Positions 23,641-34,419 of a stretch of 64,000 bases of DNA are shown one piece after another (within the stretch, counting starts at the first letter, position 1; each line of letters begins with the position of its first letter). The translations under genes and the position numbers were made by a program. The stretch is taken from the NCBI GenBank assembly GCA_937989875.1, contig CALKBO010000030.1, positions 62,001 through 126,000 of the forward strand, given 5' to 3'. The DNA comes from an uncultured Collinsella sp. (GTDB lineage: Bacteria; Actinomycetota; Coriobacteriia; Coriobacteriales; Coriobacteriaceae). A model generated the notes under the pieces. That model saw nothing but the letters and a program-made list of their open reading frames with translations. It searched no databases and was not told where the DNA came from.

Positions 23641-25481
23641 TGACCGATCTTGCATCCACCACACCACAATCGCTCGGTCGCGATCCCATGGTCGGCCTGC
23701 GCCTGGCGCGTGTCGACGGGTTTGAGCCGGCCATTGCGCTCGGTCAGGACGAACTGCCTGCCTATCTGCGTCGTTTTACGATGCTGTTTGCCGACGATGC
23801 CACCATGCGCCGTGGCGGTATCGGCCGCGTGACGCGTGCCGTCAACGCCCAAGGCGAGGCCGTGGCGCTCAAGCAGCTCATCTTGCCGGCGCGCGATGAG
23901 TTCGACGACGATGCCGCTCACGAGGCGCTGGTCGCCAAGTTCAAGGCAGCGTTTCGCGAGGAATACGAATGCCATCGTGCCCTTTCGGGCCTTAAGGGCT
24001 TTCCCCGCCTCTATGGCTGGGGCGAGGTCGACGGTGTGCCTGCAATTGTCATGGAATGGGTCGAGGGCGAGACGCTTGCCCGCTTGCGTTCGCGACTCGC
24101 CGTGGATGATGCCGGACGCCTGTCGCCGCTTGTGGCGGCGCGTCTGGGTCGCGACCTGTTCGATCTGCTCTGCCGTATGAGTCTGGTGGGTGAGGGCTTT
24201 GTCCATCACGATATCTCGCCCGCTAATATTATGGTGCGTACGGCGCGTCTACCGCTTGACCGGCAGCTTGCCGAGGGCACCTTTGACCTGTGCCTGATTG
24301 ACTTTGGCTCGTCGCTGGCGCTCGAGCCTGCGTCGGCCGTGGCCGGTACCGGCGGCAAGGCGTCGTTTACGGAGCGTTATGCCACGCTGCGTCGCGCGAC
24401 GGTTGCCTATGCCCCGCCCGAGATGCTCACCGACGATATTCCCGATCTGCGCGCTTTGCGTATGTCGCCGGCGATCGACGTCTATGCCGCGGCAAGCACG
24501 GTTTACGAGCTCATTGCCGGCGTCGCGCCATACGAAGCCGCGCCGGGCACTTCGGGCACCTCGGGTTCGCGCAAAAAGACGCGCGACATCGCCAGCCCCT
24601 ATCGTCTCAAGATGGACACGCGGCCCGACTATCCCATTGGTGCCCATGCGCCCGGTTGTGATTTGACTCAGCTGCTTTGTCGTGAGCCCGATGTGGCGCT
24701 CGCCGCGGCCGAGCAGGCCCAGCAGCTAGGGCTTGAGCCGGATTCCGAAGAGCTACGCGATGCGCTGGCGTTTGTCGATGCCCAGCTGTTCGACGTGGTG
24801 ATGGCCTGTCTGTCCAGCCATCAAAAAGATCGTCCCGAGCCGGCGGCGGTCGAGGCGGCGCTCTCGGCGTTTTGTGACCACTATGCGCAAAATGTCGGTC
24901 GTTCGCTCCGCGGCGAGCCGCTCACGCCGTGCCCCATGGATGCGTCCGGCCGCGCGGTTCGTCGCGCGGCGATGATTGGTGCGGCGGTCGTTTGCAGCGT
25001 GGTTTGGGCTGTGGTCGTGGTTTCGGCCGCGCTGCTGGCGTCGGGCGCTCGCGTGACGGTGACTTTGGGATCGCTCGTGTGGTCTGGGCCGCTACCGGGT
25101 ATTATTGCCGCACTGGCGTTGGCGCTGCCAGGCATAGCCGGCGTTGCCACGGGGGCACTTGCGCGCAATCGGCGCTCGGGGTTCCTGCAGGGTGTGCTTG
25201 CGCTTTCTGCCTGCGAGGTTCCGGTGCTGGTTGTGGCTGCATGTAGCGTATTTTCCCAACGCGCCGTGATGGGCGGCCTTGTTGCCGCTCTGGTTGCAAC
25301 CTATACGCTTACGTGGTTTTTGCTTGCGATGGGCTTTGCCTTTGAACTTCCCGTTTCGGCACCGCGACGCACAAAAGCCCAGATGGCGACTCCGCTTGCC
25401 GGTGGAGCTGCAGCTGCCCGTACTTTTGGCGGACCTGTCGAAGTATCGTCCGATTCTATTTCTACGACCAAGGAGGCCTAG
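23637..25481 (+). CDS. Serine/threonine kinase-like membrane protein
   Basis: A 614-residue protein. The kinase-like domain has Lys in AVALKQLIL, VMEWVEGETL as hinge, the catalytic loop HHDISPANIM and DFGSSL. Ser replaces the usual Lys of DxKPxN, so activity is uncertain, although DISPxN loops also occur in active atypical kinases. It has a PPEML-type activation segment end (YAPPEML). About four membrane helices lie near 445-565, followed by a short tail. It overlaps the anchored-protein gene by four bases and is 3 bases from the FHA gene, forming a three-gene cassette distinct from the pknB operon. Confidence 0.82.
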   Translation: MMTDLASTTPQSLGRDPMVGLRLARVDGFEPAIALGQDELPAYLRRFTMLFADDATMRRGGIGRVTRAVNAQGEAVALKQLILPARDEFDDDAAHEALVAKFKAAFREEYECHRALSGLKGFPRLYGWGEVDGVPAIVMEWVEGETLARLRSRLAVDDAGRLSPLVAARLGRDLFDLLCRMSLVGEGFVHHDISPANIMVRTARLPLDRQLAEGTFDLCLIDFGSSLALEPASAVAGTGGKASFTERYATLRRATVAYAPPEMLTDDIPDLRALRMSPAIDVYAAASTVYELIAGVAPYEAAPGTSGTSGSRKKTRDIASPYRLKMDTRPDYPIGAHAPGCDLTQLLCREPDVALAAAEQAQQLGLEPDSEELRDALAFVDAQLFDVVMACLSSHQKDRPEPAAVEAALSAFCDHYAQNVGRSLRGEPLTPCPMDASGRAVRRAAMIGAAVVCSVVWAVVVVSAALLASGARVTVTLGSLVWSGPLPGIIAALALALPGIAGVATGALARNRRSGFLQGVLALSACEVPVLVVAACSVFSQRAVMGGLVAALVATYTLTWFLLAMGFAFELPVSAPRRTKAQMATPLAGGAAAARTFGGPVEVSSDSISTTKEA

Positions 25482-25484
25482 GTC

Positions 25485-26423
25485 ATGGCATCTCAAGTTG
25501 AGCTCACCCCATGCGGGGCCATGTTTGACATCTTTAAGCGCGCGGCGCATCTGAGCCATATCGAGCTGTGCGGCTTGGTGCTTTCGTCCCGTCCGCTCGC
25601 CGACGGCCGCAGCCCGCAGAGCCGAGCCGCCGATCGCTCTTGGGTTTCCCGCTTTATCGTTCGCGCGCCGGTCGGCACGCTTCAGCAGCGCTACTTTGCC
25701 GAATACGGTACCTCGGCTGCGCGTATTATGTCGCAACTGGCCCTGCGCCAGCGCAATCCCATGGACTCCACGGCTGTGATCAATATGGTGTGCGGTCCTG
25801 CAGGTGAACCGATGGTACGCGCGCTCGAAGAGTGCCACCAGGACACGAATCTCTATCGCAACGCGCTCGATCGCCTGTCCCAGGCGGCGGAACTCATGCC
25901 CGCCGAGCGCGCCGAGGCCGTGCTGGTGCTGTTTGTCGCCGTCGGTTGTTCGGCGGATGTGCGGTCCTCGGTGAACTATTCCATCGACTACGCACACGCG
26001 ACCTGTGGCGGAGGCACATCCACGCCGCGTTCGCTTGGCATGTCGCTGACTGCGGGCGAACGCGAACCCGCCCCGGCGCACCCCTTGGGCTTGCTGCGCG
26101 TGCAAAACAGTTTTGTCGTGAGCGCCCCGCGCTGGATTCAGCCGAGTGAGCAGGGTGTTGAGATTGGCGCGCTGGCCACTGGTGAGGGCGATATTACCGA
26201 CGTCGGCGACGATGTCTCGGCCCGCCATGCCCATATCTGGTGCGATGCTCAAAATATCTGGCACGTCGAGGACTTGTCGTCCACCAACGGAACCGTGGTG
26301 GTAAACGGGGCCACGCGCGTCTGCATTCAGGTCGAGCCCGGCCGTTCCGCCCAACTCAATCCCGGCGACGAGCTCAAGCTCGGCGAATCCACTACCTACG
26401 CCATTCTCTTCGGTGCCCTCTAG
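25485..26423 (+). CDS. FHA domain protein with unknown N-terminal domain
   Basis: A 312-residue soluble protein. The last 100 residues form an FHA domain: EIGALATGEGDI, DVSARHAHIW and LSSTNGTVVVNG. The N-terminal 200 residues have no family I recognise; they contain two Cys-bearing helical stretches (NMVCGPAGE, AVGCSADV). It follows the kinase-like gene with a 3-base gap and AAGGAGG within the kinase end, so it should bind a phosphothreonine made by, or on, its partners. Confidence 0.8.
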   Translation: MASQVELTPCGAMFDIFKRAAHLSHIELCGLVLSSRPLADGRSPQSRAADRSWVSRFIVRAPVGTLQQRYFAEYGTSAARIMSQLALRQRNPMDSTAVINMVCGPAGEPMVRALEECHQDTNLYRNALDRLSQAAELMPAERAEAVLVLFVAVGCSADVRSSVNYSIDYAHATCGGGTSTPRSLGMSLTAGEREPAPAHPLGLLRVQNSFVVSAPRWIQPSEQGVEIGALATGEGDITDVGDDVSARHAHIWCDAQNIWHVEDLSSTNGTVVVNGATRVCIQVEPGRSAQLNPGDELKLGESTTYAILFGAL

Positions 26424-26872
26424 CCGGCAGATAGGGACGTTCCTTTTCTGCCGGCACTTGGGGACACTCCTTGGCGCGCCAGGGCCGGCCGCTTGGGACG
26501 AGGGGCCATTTCGCCCCATGGCGGTCAGTCGGGGTAAACCTTTACCGCCCGCCTATATTTGCCGAAATTACACTTGACGGCGGGGTACAATAAACCCGCA
26601 TGCGGATTTCCGTTGCGGGCGCTTCCCATCGCCGGGGCGTGCCCGGGAGCATCCGGCATGCGGCCTTTGCGGCGCTCGGTCATGTGCAAGACGGGCGGTC
26701 GGGTCTGTGGGGCGCATCAGCTGGCCCTCGCCTCGGCATGTCTTCTCTCCACGCCACGTACCTGCTGCTGAGCCTGCCTGCCAGATGATTGGAAGCAACA
26801 GCGTAAATCCCATCACGCCAACATCCCGGCGATCGCCGGGGCCTGTATACCTATATGAGAGGAGAGGGGTAT
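26424..26872 (+). promoter_or_regulatory. Long leader region of the pyruvate:ferredoxin oxidoreductase gene
   Basis: 449 bases without a convincing gene. Immediately after the FHA stop, GCCGGCAG (26423-26430) pairs with CTGCCGGC (26448-26455) around a GGGACGTTCC core. TACAAT at 26586-26591 is a possible -10 box. Downstream is a GC-rich stretch able to form several hairpins; CCGCATG near 26596 can pair with CATGCGG near 26657. The perfect palindrome CCCGGCGATCGCCGGG is at 26825-26840, just before the ribosome binding site. I could not match it to a known riboswitch, 6S RNA, tmRNA or RNase P motif. Confidence 0.4.
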
Positions 26873-30412
<3,540 letters not shown>

Positions 30413-30422
30413 GTCTCCCACC

Positions 30423-30547
30423 GCAGGATCTGAGGGCTGACCTTCGCGGACGTCCTCGGACATGAAAGAACCCCCGCTGCGCACAACGTGCGGCGGGGGT
30501 TCTTTCGTCCTGCGGAGTGTCCGCGAAGGTCAGCCCTCAGATCCTGC
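30423..30547. repeat. Large nested inverted repeat with terminator after nifJ
   Basis: A perfect 29-base inverted repeat: GCAGGATCTGAGGGCTGACC onward at 30423-30451 pairs with 30519-30547. Inside it sits a terminator hairpin, GAAAGAACCCCCGC at 30464-30477 with GCGGGGGTTCTTTC at 30493-30506. The inner part serves nifJ termination; the outer arms are far longer than a terminator needs. Confidence 0.85.
30464..30506 (+). terminator. Terminator of nifJ
   Basis: A 14-base perfect stem with an additional GCAC/GTGC pairing in the loop. The right arm contains TTCTTTC, giving the T-rich end. It lies about 52 bases after the stop codon. Confidence 0.8.
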
Positions 30548-31067
30548 TACGACTACGTCCTCAGATTGTGTGGGCGGATGAAGGACGTAGTTGGCCGGGT
30601 ATTCCGTCCCTTTCGCTGTTTCGCGGCTTTGCCGCGAAACCTCGCGCCACTTTGGGGATGGATGGGGGACTTGGCTGTTGCCGCCTTTTCGGAGCGCTTC
30701 TTTATTCCTTTTGCTGGATGAAAAGCCCCTTGTTTTTGCAGGGGTGCATACTCGACTTATAAGTGCATAGAATCTCGTATAGCGCGAGTAAGATATTGCG
30801 CTGTCCGTTTTGTGTTTAGCAGAGATGTAGTTTGCATAATCCGACATAATCCTCGCTTCATTTAAATAAAGTCGCACGTAAATTACGTAGATATGTCTGA
30901 GCTGGAGTTCTGTACGCTGAGCGGACAAAAACGACCGTTCACCGTTCCGCTATTTTCAAAATGAATAAAATGAGCGATAAAGAGAATATAAACCTTAATA
31001 AACTCGCGTATCGCACGGACGCGGGTTATTAATGGGTTGTAGGCCTTTTACAGAAGGGATTCCAGCA
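30548..31067. other. Gene-free AT-rich region upstream of carbamate kinase copy 1
   Basis: 520 bases. Near the left end are two small perfect hairpins: ACTACGTCCT/AGGACGTAGT (30552-30591) and GTTTCGCGGC/GCCGCGAAAC (30618-30640). From about 30720 the DNA is strongly AT-rich, with TGCATA near 30747 and again near 30763, TATAAT-like boxes and ATAAA runs. It probably holds the promoter and operators for the carbamate kinase gene. No reading frame looks coding. Confidence 0.45.
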
Positions 31068-32029
31068 ATGTCTAAGCCTCTTGGCAAGCCCGATCGTATT
31101 GTCGTCGCCCTTGGCGGCAACGCCCTCGGCAACAACCCCGTCGAGCAGATCGAGGCCGTGAGCAACACCGCCCACGCTCTCCTCGGCCTCATCGAGCAGG
31201 CAACGAGATCATCATCACCCACGGCAACGGCCCGCAGGTCGGCATGATCCAGAACGCCTTCGCCGCCGCCCACGACGCCATCGGCACCCCCGAGATGCCG
31301 CTGCCCGAGTGCGGCGCCATGTCCCAGGGCTACATCGGCTATCACCTGCAGCAGGGCATCGGCCGCGAGATGCACAAGCGCTATAAGCGCTGGCACGCCG
31401 CAACCGTCGTCACCCAGATCGAGTGCGACCCGGACGATCCCGCGTTCAAGAACCCGACCAAGCCGATCGGCCCCTTCTACACCGAGGAGCAGGCCAAGGA
31501 GTTCATGGCCGAGGATCCCTCCAAGGTCTTCGTCGAGGATTCCGGCCGCGGCTGGCGTCGCGTCGTCGCTTCCCCCGATCCCAAGAAGATCGTCGAGGCC
31601 GACTCCATCCTCAACCTGCTCGACAACGAGTTCATCGTCATCGCCTGCGGTGGCGGCGGCATCCCCGTCGTCCGCGACTACGAGAACAAGGGCTGCTACA
31701 AGGGCGTTCCCGCCGTCATCGACAAGGACCTGGGCGGCGAGCTGCTGGCCGAGGACTGCGACGCCGACGTCCTGTTCCTGCTGACCGCCGTCGAGCACGT
31801 CGCCATCAACTTCGGCAAGCCCAACCAGGAGGAGCTCGAGGACCTCACCGCCGACGAGGCCGAGCGCCTGGCCGACGAGGGTCAGTTCGGCAAGGGTTCC
31901 ATGGAGCCCAAGGTCCGCGCCGCCATCAAGTTCGCCCGTTCCCGCAAGGGCCGCACCTGCATCATCGGCGCCCTGGACAAGGCCGCCGAGACCATGGCCG
32001 GCCTCTCCGGTACCCGCATCCACGAGTAG
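31068..32029 (+). pseudogene. arcC: Carbamate kinase, copy 1, with a one-base frameshift
   Basis: Residues 1-44 read in frame from ATG 31068 (RIVVALGGNALGNNP), behind GAAGGGA. At 31199-31200 only GG is present where GGG is expected, between IEQ and GNEIIITHGNGPQVG. The rest (VGMIQNAF... to GTRIHE) continues in the -1 frame, and the intact product would be 320 residues. The family makes ATP and ammonia/CO2 from carbamoyl phosphate, the last step of the arginine deiminase pathway. ACGGGG-binding and PQVG motifs are intact. The same deletion is present in copy 2, so it is either inherited, spread by gene conversion, or an assembly error repeated in both. As printed, translation stops at 31247. 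Confidence 0.85.
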
Positions 32030-32155
32030 TCTCTACTCTGTTGCCTCTCTCGTGGGCGCCAGGCAAAGCGCCCACAAACTAGCCTCTCTTCATGAGTCCC
32101 GCAGTCCGCTCCGGCTGCGGGGCTTTTGCTATTCACCTGGTCATTGGGGACGTTC
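31086..32155 (+). repeat. One-kilobase direct repeat containing carbamate kinase, copy 1
   Basis: From AAGCCCGATCG at 31086 to about 32155 the sequence matches 38292-39361 at a constant offset of 7,206 bases. The gene bodies give identical 261-residue downstream fragments. Differences appear only in the first few codons and as a few substitutions around the terminator. Confidence 0.9.
32098..32127 (+). terminator. Terminator after carbamate kinase copy 1
   Basis: CCCGCAG (32098-32104) pairs with CTGCGGG (32115-32121), followed by GCTTTT. A separate hairpin TGGGCGC/GCGCCCA lies upstream at about 32053-32074. Confidence 0.75.
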
Positions 32156-32187
32156 TTAAATGACTAGCCAAAGGGGACGCTCTTGCC
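32141..32187. repeat. GGGGACGTTC-type repeat, copy 2
   Basis: TCATTGGGGACGTTCTTAAA with ATGACTAG, followed by a degenerate inverted half AAGGGGACGCTCTTG. It is the same family as at 2731 and 39345. Confidence 0.65.
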
Positions 32188-32226
32188 GTGGGCAAGCACG
32201 GCACCTGGGGATTTACGACTAAGAGG

Positions 32227-32883
32227 CTAGTACGTCAGATCGTGAGTTGCCTGAAACCAAACGACGACACCTAAGACACGAAGGCGATGCCTGTCCAGAG
32301 TGATGTTGGGTTCTTCTGTCAAATAGGAATACGTTGACAGTGCAATCGTGTTCCCTCGGATTTCATATCGCCGAATAACTATGGCCGATGCGTCTACCAT
32401 GGCAACGACGGTGCATCCGTTCCACGGTTTAGCGACAGGATCGACCAGCAGAACGCAGCTTTGCGGATAGCAGCGTGACATGCTGCTGTTGTTCATCTGA
32501 ACTAGAAAGCCTCCCGGGTGCCTTTCGAGAACGGGTCCTGGAACGAAGGTATGCCCATTTTTCTTAAGGCTAAAGCCACCGTTGCAGCGTACGATTTTAT
32601 AGATTCCGCATTCTTCGTTTTGGGCCACGGTCGGGCTTTTCTCAGGCCGCGAGCTTAAGCTGGCAGAGGCAAGGCCGCTATTACTTGCGGCGAGCTCATC
32701 AAACGTTACATCAAAAAGCTCGGTCAGCTTATCGAGAGTCGACACCTTGACGGCGGTGTGTCCACGTTCCCAACGACATACTGTTTCTTTGGTAACGCCG
32801 AGCATGTCGGCAAATTGCTGCTGTGTCAAGCCTTCGCGGGTTCTAAGGCATTTAATGTTATCCCCTTGGGCCATGTTATTCAT
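32227..32883 (-). CDS. XRE-family transcriptional regulator with S24/LexA-like C-terminal domain
   Basis: A 218-residue protein. The N-terminal helix-turn-helix (about 8-62) reads TREGLTQQQFADMLGVTKETVCRWERG. The C-terminal half resembles the S24 peptidase fold of phage repressors and LexA: NNSSMSRCYPQSCVLLVD carries the position of the catalytic Ser, but the Lys position in IVIRRYEIRGN is Arg, so self-cleavage is doubtful. ATG 32883 overlaps the stop of the deiminase gene (ATGAATAA); ATG 32874 is an alternative start. Coupling to an arginine deiminase suggests it controls this arginine island. Confidence 0.75.
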   Translation of the reverse strand: MNNMAQGDNIKCLRTREGLTQQQFADMLGVTKETVCRWERGHTAVKVSTLDKLTELFDVTFDELAASNSGLASASLSSRPEKSPTVAQNEECGIYKIVRCNGGFSLKKNGHTFVPGPVLERHPGGFLVQMNNSSMSRCYPQSCVLLVDPVAKPWNGCTVVAMVDASAIVIRRYEIRGNTIALSTYSYLTEEPNITLDRHRLRVLGVVVWFQATHDLTY

Positions 32884-34123
32884 CACGCCTAAGTGGCAAG
32901 CACAAACAGTTGGGCCCGCCAAAGCCGTTTGTCAGCTCGTGTATGGAAATGGGAACAAGATCGATTCCGGCCTGTTCAAGAGCAGCGTTCGTCGCTTGAT
33001 TCTCTTCATAGACACAGACTTTGCCCGGTCGGAGGCACAGCACACTGGCTGCGTTATTCGTGCGCTCTTTTTCTGCCAAATTGGGATTAGATCCACCGCA
33101 GGGAATAAAACGAAGCTCGGGTATGCCGAGCGCGGCGGCCAGTGCCTCCTTGACTCCTTTTTCGACGGCGTGAATCTGGCAGAGATTCTCTGCTCGATTT
33201 CGCGTAATCTGATAAGAGCGAGATTCCGCGAGTAGCTGGGGGTCGACTACAAAAGTGTCGTAGTCGACCCGGCTTAGGTACGTATCAAGATGGATACACA
33301 GGCTCCGCTCGGGTACCTCAATTGCCCATACGGCGTCGATGCTCGAGTCGGGATTCCACAGGAGGGTACGAGCGAGCATATCGATGGCTGCAGATTCGGT
33401 TCTCTGAGAGATGCCGACTGCGACATTATGAGCATCAAGATTGATGATATCGCCCCCTTCAATATGGAAGGTCGAATCGTGACGATAAAACGAGGGCGTG
33501 TCCTTGAAATTGGGATGGTATTTAAAAATCGTTTGGTAGAGCGCTACTTCGCGATTGCGCTCGGGCCAATACATGTGGTTGAAGGAGATGCCGGAGCCGA
33601 TGGTGCTTACCGGGTCGCGCACGAACCACATGGTGTTTAATGGACTTACGAGCAGCTCGTCAGGGGCATAGGCCTCGCCGGTTAATTCGGCGAGTCTGTC
33701 CCCGCCGTCGAAGCAGTATGTAACTTGCCCGTGGCGGATGCCGCCAATCGATGCCGAGACGAGCTCCTGCGCCGATCGGGTGTGTTCAAGATGCTCGCGG
33801 ACTGCTTGCTGCAACTCGGCGCCAATCGCGCCGCATTCATCGACAAAGGAATCGACAAAAGATGCTCGAGCTTCGGGGCATGAGTCAAGCGCTTCTATAA
33901 GAAGTTGGTCGAGATACAGAACCTCTACGCCTTCATGCTCGAGCACTGAGGTATAGGCATCACACTCAGCTAGGGCTCTATCCAAGTCAAATAGGCTGCT
34001 CGATGGTCTTAGGCTAAAAACTTGGCCAAAATGGCCTTCGGGATAGTTTTGGGTTTCGATACCGGGTCGATATAAAAGGGCCTGTTTAATCTTACCGATT
34101 TCGCTGGTGACATGAATTGGCAT
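32876..34123 (-). CDS. Divergent arginine deiminase paralogue
   Basis: A 415-residue member of the arginine deiminase family, the same length as the canonical copy at 35923. The catalytic core is retained: RDPVSTIG (Asp), HIEGGD (Glu/Asp), IHLDT (His/Asp) and the C-terminal nucleophile Cys near 406 in GGPNCLCLP. The canonical RGRGGPRC loop, however, reads TNGFGGPNC here, losing two Arg that lie near the substrate in known deiminases, so specificity may differ. ATG 34123 is preferred to the TTG at 34162 by family length. GC content is lower than in nifJ. Its stop overlaps the start of the XRE/S24 regulator. Confidence 0.82.
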   Translation of the reverse strand: MPIHVTSEIGKIKQALLYRPGIETQNYPEGHFGQVFSLRPSSSLFDLDRALAECDAYTSVLEHEGVEVLYLDQLLIEALDSCPEARASFVDSFVDECGAIGAELQQAVREHLEHTRSAQELVSASIGGIRHGQVTYCFDGGDRLAELTGEAYAPDELLVSPLNTMWFVRDPVSTIGSGISFNHMYWPERNREVALYQTIFKYHPNFKDTPSFYRHDSTFHIEGGDIINLDAHNVAVGISQRTESAAIDMLARTLLWNPDSSIDAVWAIEVPERSLCIHLDTYLSRVDYDTFVVDPQLLAESRSYQITRNRAENLCQIHAVEKGVKEALAAALGIPELRFIPCGGSNPNLAEKERTNNAASVLCLRPGKVCVYEENQATNAALEQAGIDLVPISIHELTNGFGGPNCLCLPLRRDE

Positions 34124-34419
34124 TAGAACGCTCGCTTTAATTCGGATGATGACTGATGTCAATTATCGTTCTGCTGGGAGAAGTTTAAGTGAGTATGTTG
34201 TGGGTATCGGTGGACGGCTTAAGCTCTTGATTGAAAGTCACCAATTGATAAAAAATATCAATTTAGTTCGATAATTGAGCTTATATATCAACTAAAGCCC
34301 GTCTACCTTTTAATACTATCCATTCGCATAAATATCTAATGTCAACTGGCGTGAAAACCGAATAATAAGGTTGCCGGCGAAAAGCTCGTATCGAAAACCT
34401 GCAAACTAAAGGAGGCATA
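34124..34419. promoter_or_regulatory. Divergent AT-rich promoter region with operator-like palindrome
   Basis: 296 bases between the divergent deiminase and antiporter genes. AATTGATA at 34243-34250 and TATCAATT at 34256-34263 form an inverted repeat with a 5-base spacer. TTATATATCAA follows at 34281, and TAATACTAT near 34310 could be a -10 box for the antiporter. AAGGAGG at 34409-34415 is the antiporter ribosome binding site. The XRE/S24 regulator is the natural candidate for binding here. Confidence 0.5.

Noticed and set aside
26559..26771. Small plus-strand frame in the nifJ leader
   Set aside because: No ribosome binding site and an Arg/Pro/Cys-rich product without domain; the region looks like RNA structure, not protein.
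31190..31210. Programmed -1 frameshifting in arcC
   Set aside because: The site GAGCAGGCAACG lacks a slippery heptamer and no stimulating hairpin is obvious close behind it. A lost G explains the data more simply, though slippage was not formally excluded.
30995..32023. Long minus-strand frames opposite both carbamate kinase copies
   Set aside because: They remain open because of codon bias and repeat in both copies only because the DNA is duplicated.
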